In this document: positions 52,859 through 61,376 of the stretch, in pieces
Position numbering within the stretch: position 1 is the stretch's first letter
Layout: each line of letters opens with the position of its first letter
NCBI RefSeq assembly: GCF_002085925.2
Contig: NZ_CP053563.1
Span: 62,001 to 126,000, forward strand
DNA: 64,000 nucleotides
Direction of reading: 5' to 3'
Origin: Thioclava electrotropha
GTDB taxonomy: Bacteria > Pseudomonadota > Alphaproteobacteria > Rhodobacterales > Rhodobacteraceae
The notes under the pieces: generated by a model
Told to the model about the DNA's origin: nothing
The model's database searches: none
What the model saw: the letters and a program-made list of their open reading frames with translations, nothing else
Made by a program: the position numbers and the translations under genes

Positions 52859-53521
52859 TTACACCTCGACCGAGGAGACGAAGGCCATGGTTTTGTCGAG
52901 CCCGCGGCTCATGTGGTCGCGGATCTCGTCCTTCATCCGCTCGCAGCTGTCTCCCAGTGCGAAGCGAACGTAGTCATCGTGGCTTTCCCGCTTGGGGCCA
53001 GTAATGCCATGGGCACGGTGGTGCGCCGCCCAGTAGAGCTGCAGACGGGCGCGGATGCCGCTCCAGCTCGACAGCAGTATCCCGTTGCCGCATGTCTCGT
53101 AGACAAGACCATGAAGATCGAGTTCGGCATCGATGGAGCGAATGTCGTCGCCCGCGTCGATGGCCTCGGTGAGCGCCGCATGTCGCGCTCTGAGTGCCAC
53201 GTGGAAGCTATCGTCGCGCCGCTCCCAGATCTGCTCAAAGGCGAATATCTCGAGGCAAATGCGCATGGAGTAAATGTCGTCGATGTCGGCAGAGGTGAGC
53301 TGCAGCACGCGCGTCCCTGTATAGGGAACGGTGATGAGCAAGCCTTCGTCAATCAGATGCCGCATTGCTTCGCGCATCGGCCCGCGGCTGACGCCGAAGC
53401 GAACAGCCAGCGCCGTTTCGGTCACTGCCTCCCCTGGCTCAAACTCGCCCGACAGGATGGCGCCGCGCAGCAGACTGCTAAGCTGAGCGCCCATCGTTTC
53501 TCGCTTGATCATGCCGTTCAT
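52859..53521 (-). CDS. GntR-family transcriptional regulator (FCD domain)
   Basis: 220 residues. The winged helix is EPGEAVTETALAVRFGVSRG PMREAMRHLIDEGLL. The FCD domain has DIYSMRICLEIFAFEQIWER, DAELDLHGLVYETCGNG and a metal-type histidine in HHRAHGITG. It heads the ABC/aminotransferase/clcA/proC operon and probably represses it until an amino-acid-derived ligand is present. Two TTGTCTACAA sites lie 30-90 bases upstream of its start. Confidence 0.92.
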   Translation of the reverse strand: MNGMIKRETMGAQLSSLLRGAILSGEFEPGEAVTETALAVRFGVSRGPMREAMRHLIDEGLLITVPYTGTRVLQLTSADIDDIYSMRICLEIFAFEQIWERRDDSFHVALRARHAALTEAIDAGDDIRSIDAELDLHGLVYETCGNGILLSSWSGIRARLQLYWAAHHRAHGITGPKRESHDDYVRFALGDSCERMKDEIRDHMSRGLDKTMAFVSSVEV

Positions 53522-53551
53522 CGTGAAATCTCGCTGCGAATCTTGGATGTA

Positions 53552-53610
53552 GATTGTCTACAATCATTACAGGCGCAGACCAACCCTTTTTGATTCAAGA
53601 TTGTCTACAA
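53552..53610. promoter_or_regulatory. Paired operator candidates TTGTCTACAA upstream of gntR
   Basis: TTGTCTACAA occurs at 53554-53563, within the palindrome GATTGTCTACAATC, and again at 53601-53610. The copies are 47 bases apart, in phase with about 4.5 helical turns. The T-T-G-T-N-x-A-C-A-A dyad is the usual binding site of FadR-subfamily GntR regulators. Confidence 0.65.
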
Positions 53611-53891
53611 AGACATAGGGCTTCATTTTTGATCATAAAATAGGCATATTATGACGTATTCCGCCCAATTTTCTTGCTCAAACGCACCAAATCCGGGTGT
53701 AGCCTGTCACTAAGGAGGCCTGTACATCATTAGGCGCATTGCACTTTCACTGCGTCCTAATGAATAGCCCCTAGTTTCCTAGACGCCTTGCAGTTTCAGT
53801 TTCTGCTGCTGTTCGAAGGCGATCGGTGACAGCATTCCGTTTCTAACGTGCTTGCGCTGCGGGTTGTAGAAGAACTCGATGTAATCGAACG

Positions 53892-54699
53892 GGATTGCCA
53901 ACTTATTTTCGCCTGATTGAGATGAGTGAGGACCCTGCTGGTCAAGCGGCCATTTCGTCAGCAAAGTCTTCCCAAAGGCCGAAAGCGTCGGCTCTGGCGT
54001 GGCGGTATGAGATTGCGGAAAGGCGGTAGCGGCGGGGTTTGAAAATCGTATTGATCTGGTCATGGGCGGAAAGGAAGCGCTGCGCCTGTCTTAGCGATTT
54101 GAACCTGCCCATGAGCTTCTCTCGCTTCCGGGTCGGTCGGTGCGAGCCCTCGATCCTGTTATTGATCCCTTTGTGGGCGCGGTGGTCGGCGTCCGGCGCC
54201 AGCTGACGGATCGGTTTGATATAGCTGCGCAATTTGTCTGTAATGATAATGCGGGGCTGGCCAAATCGGGTGATCAACTGTTTCAGAAATCGCCTGGCCG
54301 CTTTGGCATTTCGCCTTGGCTGCACCAGAATGTCGAGCACATCCCCGCTCCCATCCACGGCCCGCCACAACCACATCTTCACGCCGTTAATCGGCACGAC
54401 GACTTCATCGAGGTGCCACTTATCTGCTGCAGCGGGCCGGTCGCGCTTGATGCAATCCGCGAAATGCCGGCCAAACCGGTTCACCCATTTACGAACGGTT
54501 TCCCGGCTGACGATTACGCCCCGCTCGGCGAGCAGATCCTCTACATCCGCCGTGCTCAGCGCAAACCGGTGGTAGGCCCAGACAGCATAAACGACAATTT
54601 CGCGGGGGAAACGGTAGCCTTTCAGGCGGGGCATCTCAGCTGGAATCTTCATGACGATCGCCTAAACTCCACCGCAGACGACGACAAGTTGGCAATGCC
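53892..54699 (-). mobile_element. IS6-family element, copy B
   Basis: The element is 808 bp, the same length as copy A, with ends GGATTGCCAACTT and AAGTTGGCAATGCC. The flanks ATCGAACG (53884-53891) and TTCGAACG (54700-54707) are an 8-bp target duplication with one difference. Confidence 0.92.
53942..54652 (-). CDS. IS6-family transposase, copy B
   Basis: 236 residues starting MKIPAEMPRLKGYRFPREIV, with WHLDEVVVPINGVKMWLWRA, IIITDKLRSY and NNRIEGSHRPTRKREKLMGR. Complete and closely related to copy A, with scattered substitutions. Confidence 0.93.
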   Translation of the reverse strand: MKIPAEMPRLKGYRFPREIVVYAVWAYHRFALSTADVEDLLAERGVIVSRETVRKWVNRFGRHFADCIKRDRPAAADKWHLDEVVVPINGVKMWLWRAVDGSGDVLDILVQPRRNAKAARRFLKQLITRFGQPRIIITDKLRSYIKPIRQLAPDADHRAHKGINNRIEGSHRPTRKREKLMGRFKSLRQAQRFLSAHDQINTIFKPRRYRLSAISYRHARADAFGLWEDFADEMAA

Positions 54700-55298
54700 T
54701 TCGAACGACATCCTTGCCCCGATAGCTGAACCGCGGATCAATCGCCGGACAAAGACGCGAGTGCGTGTCGACAACGGTCAGGATACGCAGCTTCTTGCCC
54801 AAGGCGAGCTGGTCGTGAACGAAGTCCATCGCTCCGCTGCCTGACAGCGCATGTAAACATGCGCGAGAAGGAGACATCGTTTGGTCCAACGGCTTCCTGA
54901 CGGTCTTCGCGCAGCTTCGCCTTCACCCGCCGTTTCGGGTGCTTGTTCCTGAGCTGCAGGCCCAACTCATTGTAAATCCTACGGGTCTTCTTCATGTTGA
55001 TCACCCAGCCCTCGCGTCTCAGCAGCACGTGGACGCGCCTGTAACCATAGCGCACACGCGTTTCTGCAATCTCCTTGATCCGCCTCTCGACGGCAGCCTG
55101 GTCCGTGCGCCGGGATTTGTAGTGCTAGGTGGATGTGTCGAAACAAATGGCCCCACAAGCCTTCCAGATCGACACGCCCCAATCAACGCACATCCCGGTC
55201 ACGATCACGCGCAAACGGCCAGGCTTCAGAGCTAATGGGATGGTTCGCCCTGCCGCCACGGGCGACAATAGTTGGAGATCAACTCGGGAGGTATGAAG

Positions 55299-55901
55299 AT
55301 GCACATCGACCCTAAAACCTGCGCTGTCTTCGGCGTCGACATCGGCAAGACGCTTTTTCACGTTGTGGGCCTCGACGCCTCGGGCGCTCCTGTCCAGAAG
55401 GCCAAGCTGCGGCGCGACACAATTCTTCAGTTCTTTGCGCAGGCAGACCCGACCCTCGTCGGCATGGAAGCCTGTCCGGGTTCGCAGTGGCTTGCCAGGA
55501 AGCTTCGGGAGCTCGGCCATGGGGTCCGCATTATCACGGCTCAGTTCGTCAAGCCCTACGTAAAGTCGCACAAGAACGACATCATTGATGCTGAGGCGAT
55601 CGCGGAAGCTGCGACCAGACCCACGATGAGGTTCGTCGGCATAAAAGAGGCACATCAGGTCGATTTGCAGATGCTGCATCGTGTTCGCAGCCGGCTTGTG
55701 AAGGGGCGGACCAATCTCATATGTCAGATGCGGTCGTATTGCTTGGAACACGACGTCGCGCTTCGCCAAGGCGCCGGGGTGTTCAAGCTTGATATCGTCC
55801 GCGCGATCGATAATCCCGAGAACGATTTGACTGAGCGAGCACGGATTGTCTTGCGTGAACTGCAGGAGGACTTGCTCGCCGCTCGTGTCCCAAATCTATA
55901 A
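55299..55901 (+). pseudogene. IS110-family transposase, C-terminally truncated
   Basis: The start MHIDPKTCAVFGVDIGKTLF follows GGGAGGT (an ATG six bases earlier is possible). The DEDD domain is present: GVDIGK, VGMEACPGSQWLARKLRELG and KSHKNDIIDAEAIAEAATRP. The frame ends after about 200 of the usual 320-340 residues (LREL QEDLLAARVPNL), so the serine-containing transposase_20 domain is missing. Confidence 0.82.
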
Positions 55902-56205
55902 CGGCATAAAATTTACATAATATTTATTATTTGTCTTTTTGTCCTAAATTTTCCGGTATGCTTTGCCCTTACCACCTCCCTGCGGACACAGCCCTGGCGA
56001 CACTGGCTTTACCGGCGCCGCCCATTTTGATGCAAAGTCATCTCTTGGTCGGGAGGCCACGAGATAGGCCAAGCAGATTTGCGCACTGCTCCCGCCACAC
56101 CTCGCCTCGAGAGTGTTACCTTCGAACACAAGTGTGCTAATCCCATAGAATTCCTGAAACCTGTCGGTCCATGGCGGGTGGAGATTTTCTCGGAAAGGGA
56201 ACGCA
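55902..56205. other. AT-rich intergenic stretch before the MFS gene
   Basis: The left part (TTTACATAATATTTATTATT) is strongly AT-rich and may hold the promoter of the downstream transporter. A 16-base string GGCGCCGCCCATTTTG at 56014-56029 is shared with 2016-2031. No gene was seen. Confidence 0.45.
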
Positions 56206-57816
56206 ATGCCCCGTTCGGAGCCGACTCTCACCGTCTTTCGTAACCAGACCTTCCGCATGCTCTGGATTGCGACCCTCGCATCCAATTTCGGAGGTCTGGT
56301 TCAAGCTGTGGGGGCCGCTTGGATGATGACGGCTCTGACCTCGTCCCAGAGCATGGTGGCTCTGGTGCAGGCGTCCGTCACCCTACCAATCATGGTCTTC
56401 TCGCTCGCGGCAGGCGTTTTCGCCGACAATTATAATCGCAGAAAAATCATGATCGTCGCACAGTCGTTCATGCTGCTCGTCTCGGTAACCCTCGCAATAC
56501 TGGCCTACAAAGAGCTTCTTTCCGCGCCTCTTCTTCTCGCATTTACCTTCCTGATAGGCTGCGGCACGGCGCTTCATAATCCGTCCTGGCAGGCCTCCGT
56601 CGGCGATATTGTGACACGCGATGAATTGCCCGCCGCCGTATCGGTGAACAGCATGGGCTTCAACATGATGCGCAGCATCGGCCCTGCGGCGGGGGGTATG
56701 ATCGTTGCGATCGCAGGCGCAGCGGCGGCCTTTGCCGTGAACGCGCTGAGCTACGTTGCGATTATCGCGGCGCTGTTCAACTGGCGGCCCGCCATGCCAC
56801 CCCGAAGCCTACCACCAGAGCCTCTGGGCCCTGCCTTTGCTGCCGGGCTGCGCTATGTCGCCATGTCGCCGAACCTGATCCGTGTCATTCTGCGTGGTTT
56901 CTTGTTCGGCCTTGCGGCAGTCGCGATCCAGGCGCTTTTGCCGCTGGTCGTGCGAGACCACCTGCACGGTGGCGCGTTCGATTATGGCCTATTGCTTGGA
57001 TGTTTCGGGCTGGGTGCTGTTTTTGGCGCATTGGGGAATGCGCAATTCCGGGCACGTTTTCAAAGCGAACATATCACGCGGATCGGGTTTCTCGGCTTTG
57101 CCGCGAGCTCCGCCGTGCTCGCCCTGAGCGACAGCATAGTGATCTGTGCCATCGCGATGCTTTTCGCCGGAATCTGTTGGGTCATCTCGCTGTCGCTTTT
57201 CAACGTAACGATGCAACTCTCAACACCTCGATGGGTGGTGGGGCGTGTGCTGGCGCTCTACCAGACCGGTGTCTTTGGCGGCATGGCGGGCGGAAGCTGG
57301 CTCTGGGGTACCCTTGCAGAAACCTTCGATCTTCGGTTCGCACTTCTGTTCGCCGCCGCCATGCTTGTGATCGGCGCCGGGGTGGGACTTCTCGCGCCGC
57401 TCCCCAATTCCGAGTATCTGGATCTGGCCCCCCTGAACCGCTTCAAAGAGCCATATCTCCGGCTCGACCTGAGACAGCGCAGCGGTCCGATCATGATCCT
57501 CGTCGATTACGATATTGCTCAGGAAAACATTCCCGACTTTCTTGCGCTGATGAGCGAACGCCGACGAATCCGGATCCGCGATGGTGCCCAGCAATGGTCG
57601 CTGCTTCGCGATCTCGAAAACCCGGACATCTGGACCGAAACCTATCACGTGCCGACCTGGGTGGAGTATGTTCGACATAACGAACGCCGGACCCAGGCTG
57701 ATCGCGACGTGACGGACCGCCTTATCGCATTGCACAAGGGGGAAGAGCCGGTCCGGGTCCACCGGATGATCGAGCGGCAAACAGTCTCGATGCACGATGA
57801 CACGCCATTGAGATAG
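56206..57816 (+). CDS. MFS transporter with C-terminal soluble domain
   Basis: 536 residues. The first 400 carry about 11-12 membrane helices with the MFS motif GVFADNYNRRKIMIVAQSFM between helices 2 and 3, of the EntS-like (MFS_3) exporter group. The last 110 residues (LILVDYDIAQENIPDFLALM, RDLENPDIWTETYHVPTWVE) form a soluble dimeric alpha-beta barrel-like tail that is common in this subgroup. Substrate unknown; siderophores, drugs or small molecules are typical. AAAGGGAACGCA precedes the ATG. It stands alone among IS relics. Confidence 0.88.
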   Translation: MPRSEPTLTVFRNQTFRMLWIATLASNFGGLVQAVGAAWMMTALTSSQSMVALVQASVTLPIMVFSLAAGVFADNYNRRKIMIVAQSFMLLVSVTLAILAYKELLSAPLLLAFTFLIGCGTALHNPSWQASVGDIVTRDELPAAVSVNSMGFNMMRSIGPAAGGMIVAIAGAAAAFAVNALSYVAIIAALFNWRPAMPPRSLPPEPLGPAFAAGLRYVAMSPNLIRVILRGFLFGLAAVAIQALLPLVVRDHLHGGAFDYGLLLGCFGLGAVFGALGNAQFRARFQSEHITRIGFLGFAASSAVLALSDSIVICAIAMLFAGICWVISLSLFNVTMQLSTPRWVVGRVLALYQTGVFGGMAGGSWLWGTLAETFDLRFALLFAAAMLVIGAGVGLLAPLPNSEYLDLAPLNRFKEPYLRLDLRQRSGPIMILVDYDIAQENIPDFLALMSERRRIRIRDGAQQWSLLRDLENPDIWTETYHVPTWVEYVRHNERRTQADRDVTDRLIALHKGEEPVRVHRMIERQTVSMHDDTPLR

Positions 57817-58159
57817 GCAATGCCATCGAAAGTGCTCTGCTCCCACAAATCTCTAGCTTTCGGTGTGCTAAGGTTGGGAGCAGCAACTTGAGGACTGACC
57901 GGAAGATGATTGCCGAACAGGCGGTTGGAGGAAGGCTTCATCCGGCAGGGTCACTGCGTGTCAATCGTCCGCGCACCGCAATTTCGAGGCGGTCGTTGCC
58001 CTGACCGGCAGCCGCTCCGCACGGGTAATCTCTGTCTAGGAGGGTGCTGCGACCCTCGCGTTGGCGCGATGCGCCTTGCTAGAGTTCTCCGCGACCAGCG
58101 TGCCGTCCTCGCCTTGTTTCAAAATGAACGCCTTATGCGCTTCCGTGAACTCCGACGCT
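57817..58159 (-). pseudogene. Intergenic stretch with an IS3 orfA remnant
   Basis: Near its right end the minus strand reads SEFTEAHKAFILKQGEDGTL VAENSSKAHRA, similar to the N-terminus of an IS3-type OrfA. It is cut by IS3 copy 2 close to its start. The part from 57817 to about 58050 contains nothing recognised. Confidence 0.4.
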
Positions 58160-58239
58160 TGAGCTACCCCCTGAAATTCGGACACTGACATAAGCTACGA
58201 TTTGCAGTCTGCTGATCTTCGACGAGAAGGAGATCAGAG

Positions 58240-58509
58240 ATGTCGAAACGCAAGCAGCACGCACCCGAGTTCAAGGCAAAGGTCGCGCTGGAAGCCCTGA
58301 AGGGTGAAGAGACAGCGGCCGAGCTGGCGAGCCGGTTCGGGGTGCATCCAACGATGATCCATCAATGGAAGCGGGCCTTGCTCGAAGGCGCGTCGGGCGT
58401 GTTCGAGCGCGGGGGCCGAAGGAAGCCCGAGATCGACGAGGAGCAGGTGAAGGAGCTCCACGCCAAGATCGGGGAGCTGGCGGTGGCCAACTCTTGGAAC
58501 GAAAGCTGA
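58240..58509 (+). CDS. IS3-family OrfA, copy 2, altered frameshift site
   Basis: 89 residues, identical to copy 1 up to GELAVANS and then ending WNES. The loss of four T at 58494-58495 moves orfB to the +1 frame, so the usual -1 shift can no longer give the OrfAB fusion. Confidence 0.88.
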   Translation: MSKRKQHAPEFKAKVALEALKGEETAAELASRFGVHPTMIHQWKRALLEGASGVFERGGRRKPEIDEEQVKELHAKIGELAVANSWNES

Positions 58510-58537
58510 AGCCTTGGGGCGGGAAGTGAGGCGTGGC

Positions 58538-59389
58538 ATGATCGAGCCGAACCATTCGGATCTGTCGATTGGGCAGCAGTGCAAGCTGCTGTCGATCGCA
58601 CGCTCATCCTATTACTACGAGCCGAAGGGCGAAACCGAACAGAACCTCGGCCTGATGCGGCAGATCGACGAGCAGTTCCTGGAGACCCCGTTCTTCGGTG
58701 TCCGCCAGATGACCTGGCACCTGCGTAACGACGGCCACCTGGTGAACGAGAAGCGGATACGGCGACTGATGCGCCTGATGGGGCTCATGCCGATTTACCA
58801 GAAACCCAACACAAGCAGGCCGGCGAAGGGGCACAAGACCTATCCCTACCTGCTGCGAGGTCTGCGGGTGGATCGCCCGAACCAGGTCTGGTGCTCGGAT
58901 ATCACCTACCTGCCCATGCGGCGCGGGTTCCTCTACCTCGTGGCGATCATGGACTGGCACACCCGCAAGGTTCTGTCTTGGCGGATCTCGAACACGCTGG
59001 AGGCCGACTTCTGTGTCGAGGCGCTGAACGAAGCCATCCACAAGTTCGGCCCGCCCGAGATAATGAATACGGATCAGGGTTCTCAGTTCACGTCCTTCGC
59101 TTGGACGGATCGGCTCCGCCGGTCGGGCGTGCGCATCTCGATGGATGGGAAAGGCCGATTCCTCGACAACATCTTCATCGAGCGGCTGTGGCGAACCCTG
59201 AAATACGAATGCGTCTACCTGCATGCCTGGGAGACAGGATCGGAGACAAAGGCGGCGATCCGGAAATGGATGACCTTCTACAACCACCAGCGCCCTCACT
59301 CAGCCCTCGGCGGCAAGCCACCGGCGCTGGTCTATTGGCAGAGACATGATATCAACCAACCCGGTCAGCAGGTGCAACGAGTAGCTTAA
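58538..59389 (+). CDS. IS3-family OrfB transposase, copy 2
   Basis: The DDE domain is intact (VWCSDITYLPM, IMNTDQGSQFTS, IERLWRTLKYE). It can only be made from its own ATG, or by a +1 shift, because of the deletion upstream. It may be mobilised in trans by copy 1. Confidence 0.9.
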   Translation: MIEPNHSDLSIGQQCKLLSIARSSYYYEPKGETEQNLGLMRQIDEQFLETPFFGVRQMTWHLRNDGHLVNEKRIRRLMRLMGLMPIYQKPNTSRPAKGHKTYPYLLRGLRVDRPNQVWCSDITYLPMRRGFLYLVAIMDWHTRKVLSWRISNTLEADFCVEALNEAIHKFGPPEIMNTDQGSQFTSFAWTDRLRRSGVRISMDGKGRFLDNIFIERLWRTLKYECVYLHAWETGSETKAAIRKWMTFYNHQRPHSALGGKPPALVYWQRHDINQPGQQVQRVA

Positions 59390-59564
59390 ATTACGTCAGA
59401 TCCTGTCCAAGAGATGGGGAGTAGCTCAGCTTTCAGGCGTTTCCGCGCCTCTCCCAGCTAGGAAAGCTTAGTTGAAAACTCCAGTTTCAAACGGTCTAAA
59501 AGTGTAGGCAGAGCGCTTCAAACCTATCGCTTCCGCACCGCATAGACCGCTCCATGTCCCGTCG

Positions 59565-60444
59565 ATGCAAAGCCACGCCACACTCCCCGCCCCGTGCTCG
59601 ATCAAAGATCTTTCTGCGGAAGCTTATCTTCACCTTCTTCACCCCAACTCCGGCCACGGTCGGCCTGCAATCCTTTGGTTTGAAGGTTCCAGGGCGCGCA
59701 ACCAATGCCTCGCCGCCAATGACCTGAGTATAGGCTTGTCAGGATTGCTCGATGGTCGAGCATACCTGTCTATGAACCGATTTGCACGACGGCGAAACCT
59801 CGACCAGCTCAAGGCATTGAACGCGCTCTACGTAGACCTGGACTGGCACAAGACGGCTGAATGGCGCGCGCAGAGCCAGGACGAGGCCGAAGCGGCAATC
59901 CTGCGCCACGTCTGCGCCTCCAACCTTCCCGCGCCCTCCATGGTGCTGCGGAGCGGGCGAGGTTCGGCGCTGATTTGGCTCATCGATGAAATGCCGCCCC
60001 AAGCTTTGCCTCGCTGGCAATCGACGATGCGCGCACTCGGGGATGTTTTCGCAAGGTTCGGTGTCGATCGCGCAAGCCAGGAAGCGGCGCGCATCTTTCG
60101 GCTTCCGGGCAGTATCAATGAAAAGTCCAAAAGACGGGTGCGCGTCTCCGGCGGAAGCGCCGCACGGCATGACTTCGATGCGCTCTCCGATGAGATCTTC
60201 CAAGCTGCGGGACTGCCCACCCGCGCTGAATTTCAATTGCTTCGCGCAGCAAAACGCGCGAAGCGGCACACGAACGTAAATCCACGCGAGATGCCTTTCG
60301 GCCTCCCTCCGGCGGCACGTTTTCGTCAGATCCGTGATGACCTCGAAGCTATACGCGTTGCGCACGGCGGACAGCTCTCGGAGGGCTTGCGGAACACTTG
60401 GCTGCATCTCTACGCGACGTCGCTGACGCATGATCCACGAGAGA
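59565..60444 (+). pseudogene. Primase-like plasmid replication protein, truncated by IS21
   Basis: About 293 residues remain, starting MQSHATLPAPCSIKDLSAEA. The middle has LKALNALYVDLDWHKTAEWR (the h-D-h-D of archaeo-eukaryotic-type primases), SMVLRSGRGSALIWLIDEMP and AARIFRLPGSINEKSKRRVR, as in RepB-type primases of plasmids. The frame ends at the IS21, and no matching continuation is found on the other side, so the C-terminal part is lost. It would have been a second replication or mobilisation gene beside repABC. Confidence 0.65.
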
Positions 60445-60611
60445 TGTCAACGGCGGAGTGAAATCCGGCCATTGGGCGGCGCAATAACCGGCCACTTCGG
60501 GTTTGGGCGCGACGCGCGCCATGAGGCGGCGGCCAGTCAGCCGCGCTTCCCAGATAGCTGGCGGTTGACTGGCCGCCTTGGCCCGTGAGGGCCAAGCCTT
60601 TATCGGCTGGA

Positions 60612-61376
60612 TCAGGCGGTGTCGGCGGACTTGCGCGCGCGGCTCTGTGCGAGCCGATAGCTGTCGCCGTTCATCTCGAGGATGTGGACATGGTGGGTGA
60701 GCCGGTCGAGCAGAGCGCCGGTCAGGCGCTCGGAGCCGAAGGTTTCGGTCCATTCGTCGAAGGGCAGATTGCTGGTGATCATGGTGGCGCCCCGCTCGTA
60801 GCGCTGCGAGATCAGTTCGAACAGCAGCTCGGCGCCGGTCTTGCTCAGAGGCACGAAGCCCAGCTCGTCGATGATCAGGAGCTTGTATCCGACCATCTGT
60901 TTTTGCAGGCGTAGCAAGCGGCGCTCGTCGCGGGCCTCCATCAGCTCGTGGACCAATGCGGCGGCGGTGGTGAAGCCGACGGAAAGGCCCTTCTGGCAGG
61001 CGGCCAGTCCAAGGCCCAAGGCGACATGGGTCTTGCCGGTGCCGCTCGGGCCGAGGGCAATGACATTCTCGCGCCGCTCGATCCATTCCCCGCGGGCGAG
61101 TTCCAGCACCTGCATCTTGTTGAGCTTGGGGATCGCCTTGAAGTCGAAGCTGTCGAGGCTCTTGGTTGCCGGGAACTTCGCCGCCTTGATGCGGCGCTCG
61201 ACCATCCGCCGTTCGCGGTCGATCAGTTCGAGTTCCACCAGGCGCGCCAGGAAGCGAACGTGGTCCTGCCCCTCCGCGGCGCACTGGCGCGCGAGCTTGT
61301 CGTATTCCCTCAGGAAGGTCGGCAGCTTGAGCGTCTTCAGATGATGGGCGAGCAGGAGGTCAGGCGCGTCGGTCAT
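60612..61376 (-). CDS. istB: IS21-family helper ATPase IstB
   Basis: 254 residues from the ATG at 61376 (MTDAPDLLLAHHLKTLKLPT), which overlaps the istA stop. Walker A IALGPSGTGKTHVALGLGLA and Walker B LLIIDELGFVPL are intact. The open frame extends upstream, but only inside istA. Confidence 0.92.
   Translation of the reverse strand: MTDAPDLLLAHHLKTLKLPTFLREYDKLARQCAAEGQDHVRFLARLVELELIDRERRMVERRIKAAKFPATKSLDSFDFKAIPKLNKMQVLELARGEWIERRENVIALGPSGTGKTHVALGLGLAACQKGLSVGFTTAAALVHELMEARDERRLLRLQKQMVGYKLLIIDELGFVPLSKTGAELLFELISQRYERGATMITSNLPFDEWTETFGSERLTGALLDRLTHHVHILEMNGDSYRLAQSRARKSADTA

Larger units (their letters stand above)
53779..55120 (-). pseudogene. IS3-family orfB relic, split by IS6
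   Basis: The N-terminal part (55120 to about 54708) reads DQAAVERRIKEIAETRVRYG, YRRVHVLLRREGWVINMKKT, then shifts frame to DFVHDQLALGKKLRILTVVD. It is cut by the IS6 at FSYRGKDV. The C-terminal end (FDYIEFFYNPQRKHVRNGML ... QQQKLKLQGV) lies at 53779-53890. The middle part with the last catalytic residues is missing, so it is more than a simple split. Confidence 0.85.
58160..59428 (+). mobile_element. IS3-family element, copy 2
   Basis: The element is 1269 bp with the same ends as copy 1, flanked by the 3-bp duplication GCT (58157-58159 and 59429-59431). It is four bases shorter because the slippery T6 run is reduced to two T. Both copies lie in the same orientation, 50.7 kb apart. Confidence 0.95.

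Noticed and set aside
55125..55769. Minus-strand open frame of 214 codons
   Set aside because: It is the shadow of the IS110 transposase, whose motifs are on the plus strand.
7477..59428. Composite transposon bounded by two IS3 copies in direct orientation
   Set aside because: Each copy has its own 3-bp target duplication (CAG and GCT), so they inserted separately. Recombination between them could still excise 50.7 kb.
59496..59705. Minus-strand ORF upstream of the primase-like gene
   Set aside because: It overlaps the primase start on the opposite strand, has no start signal and a random composition.
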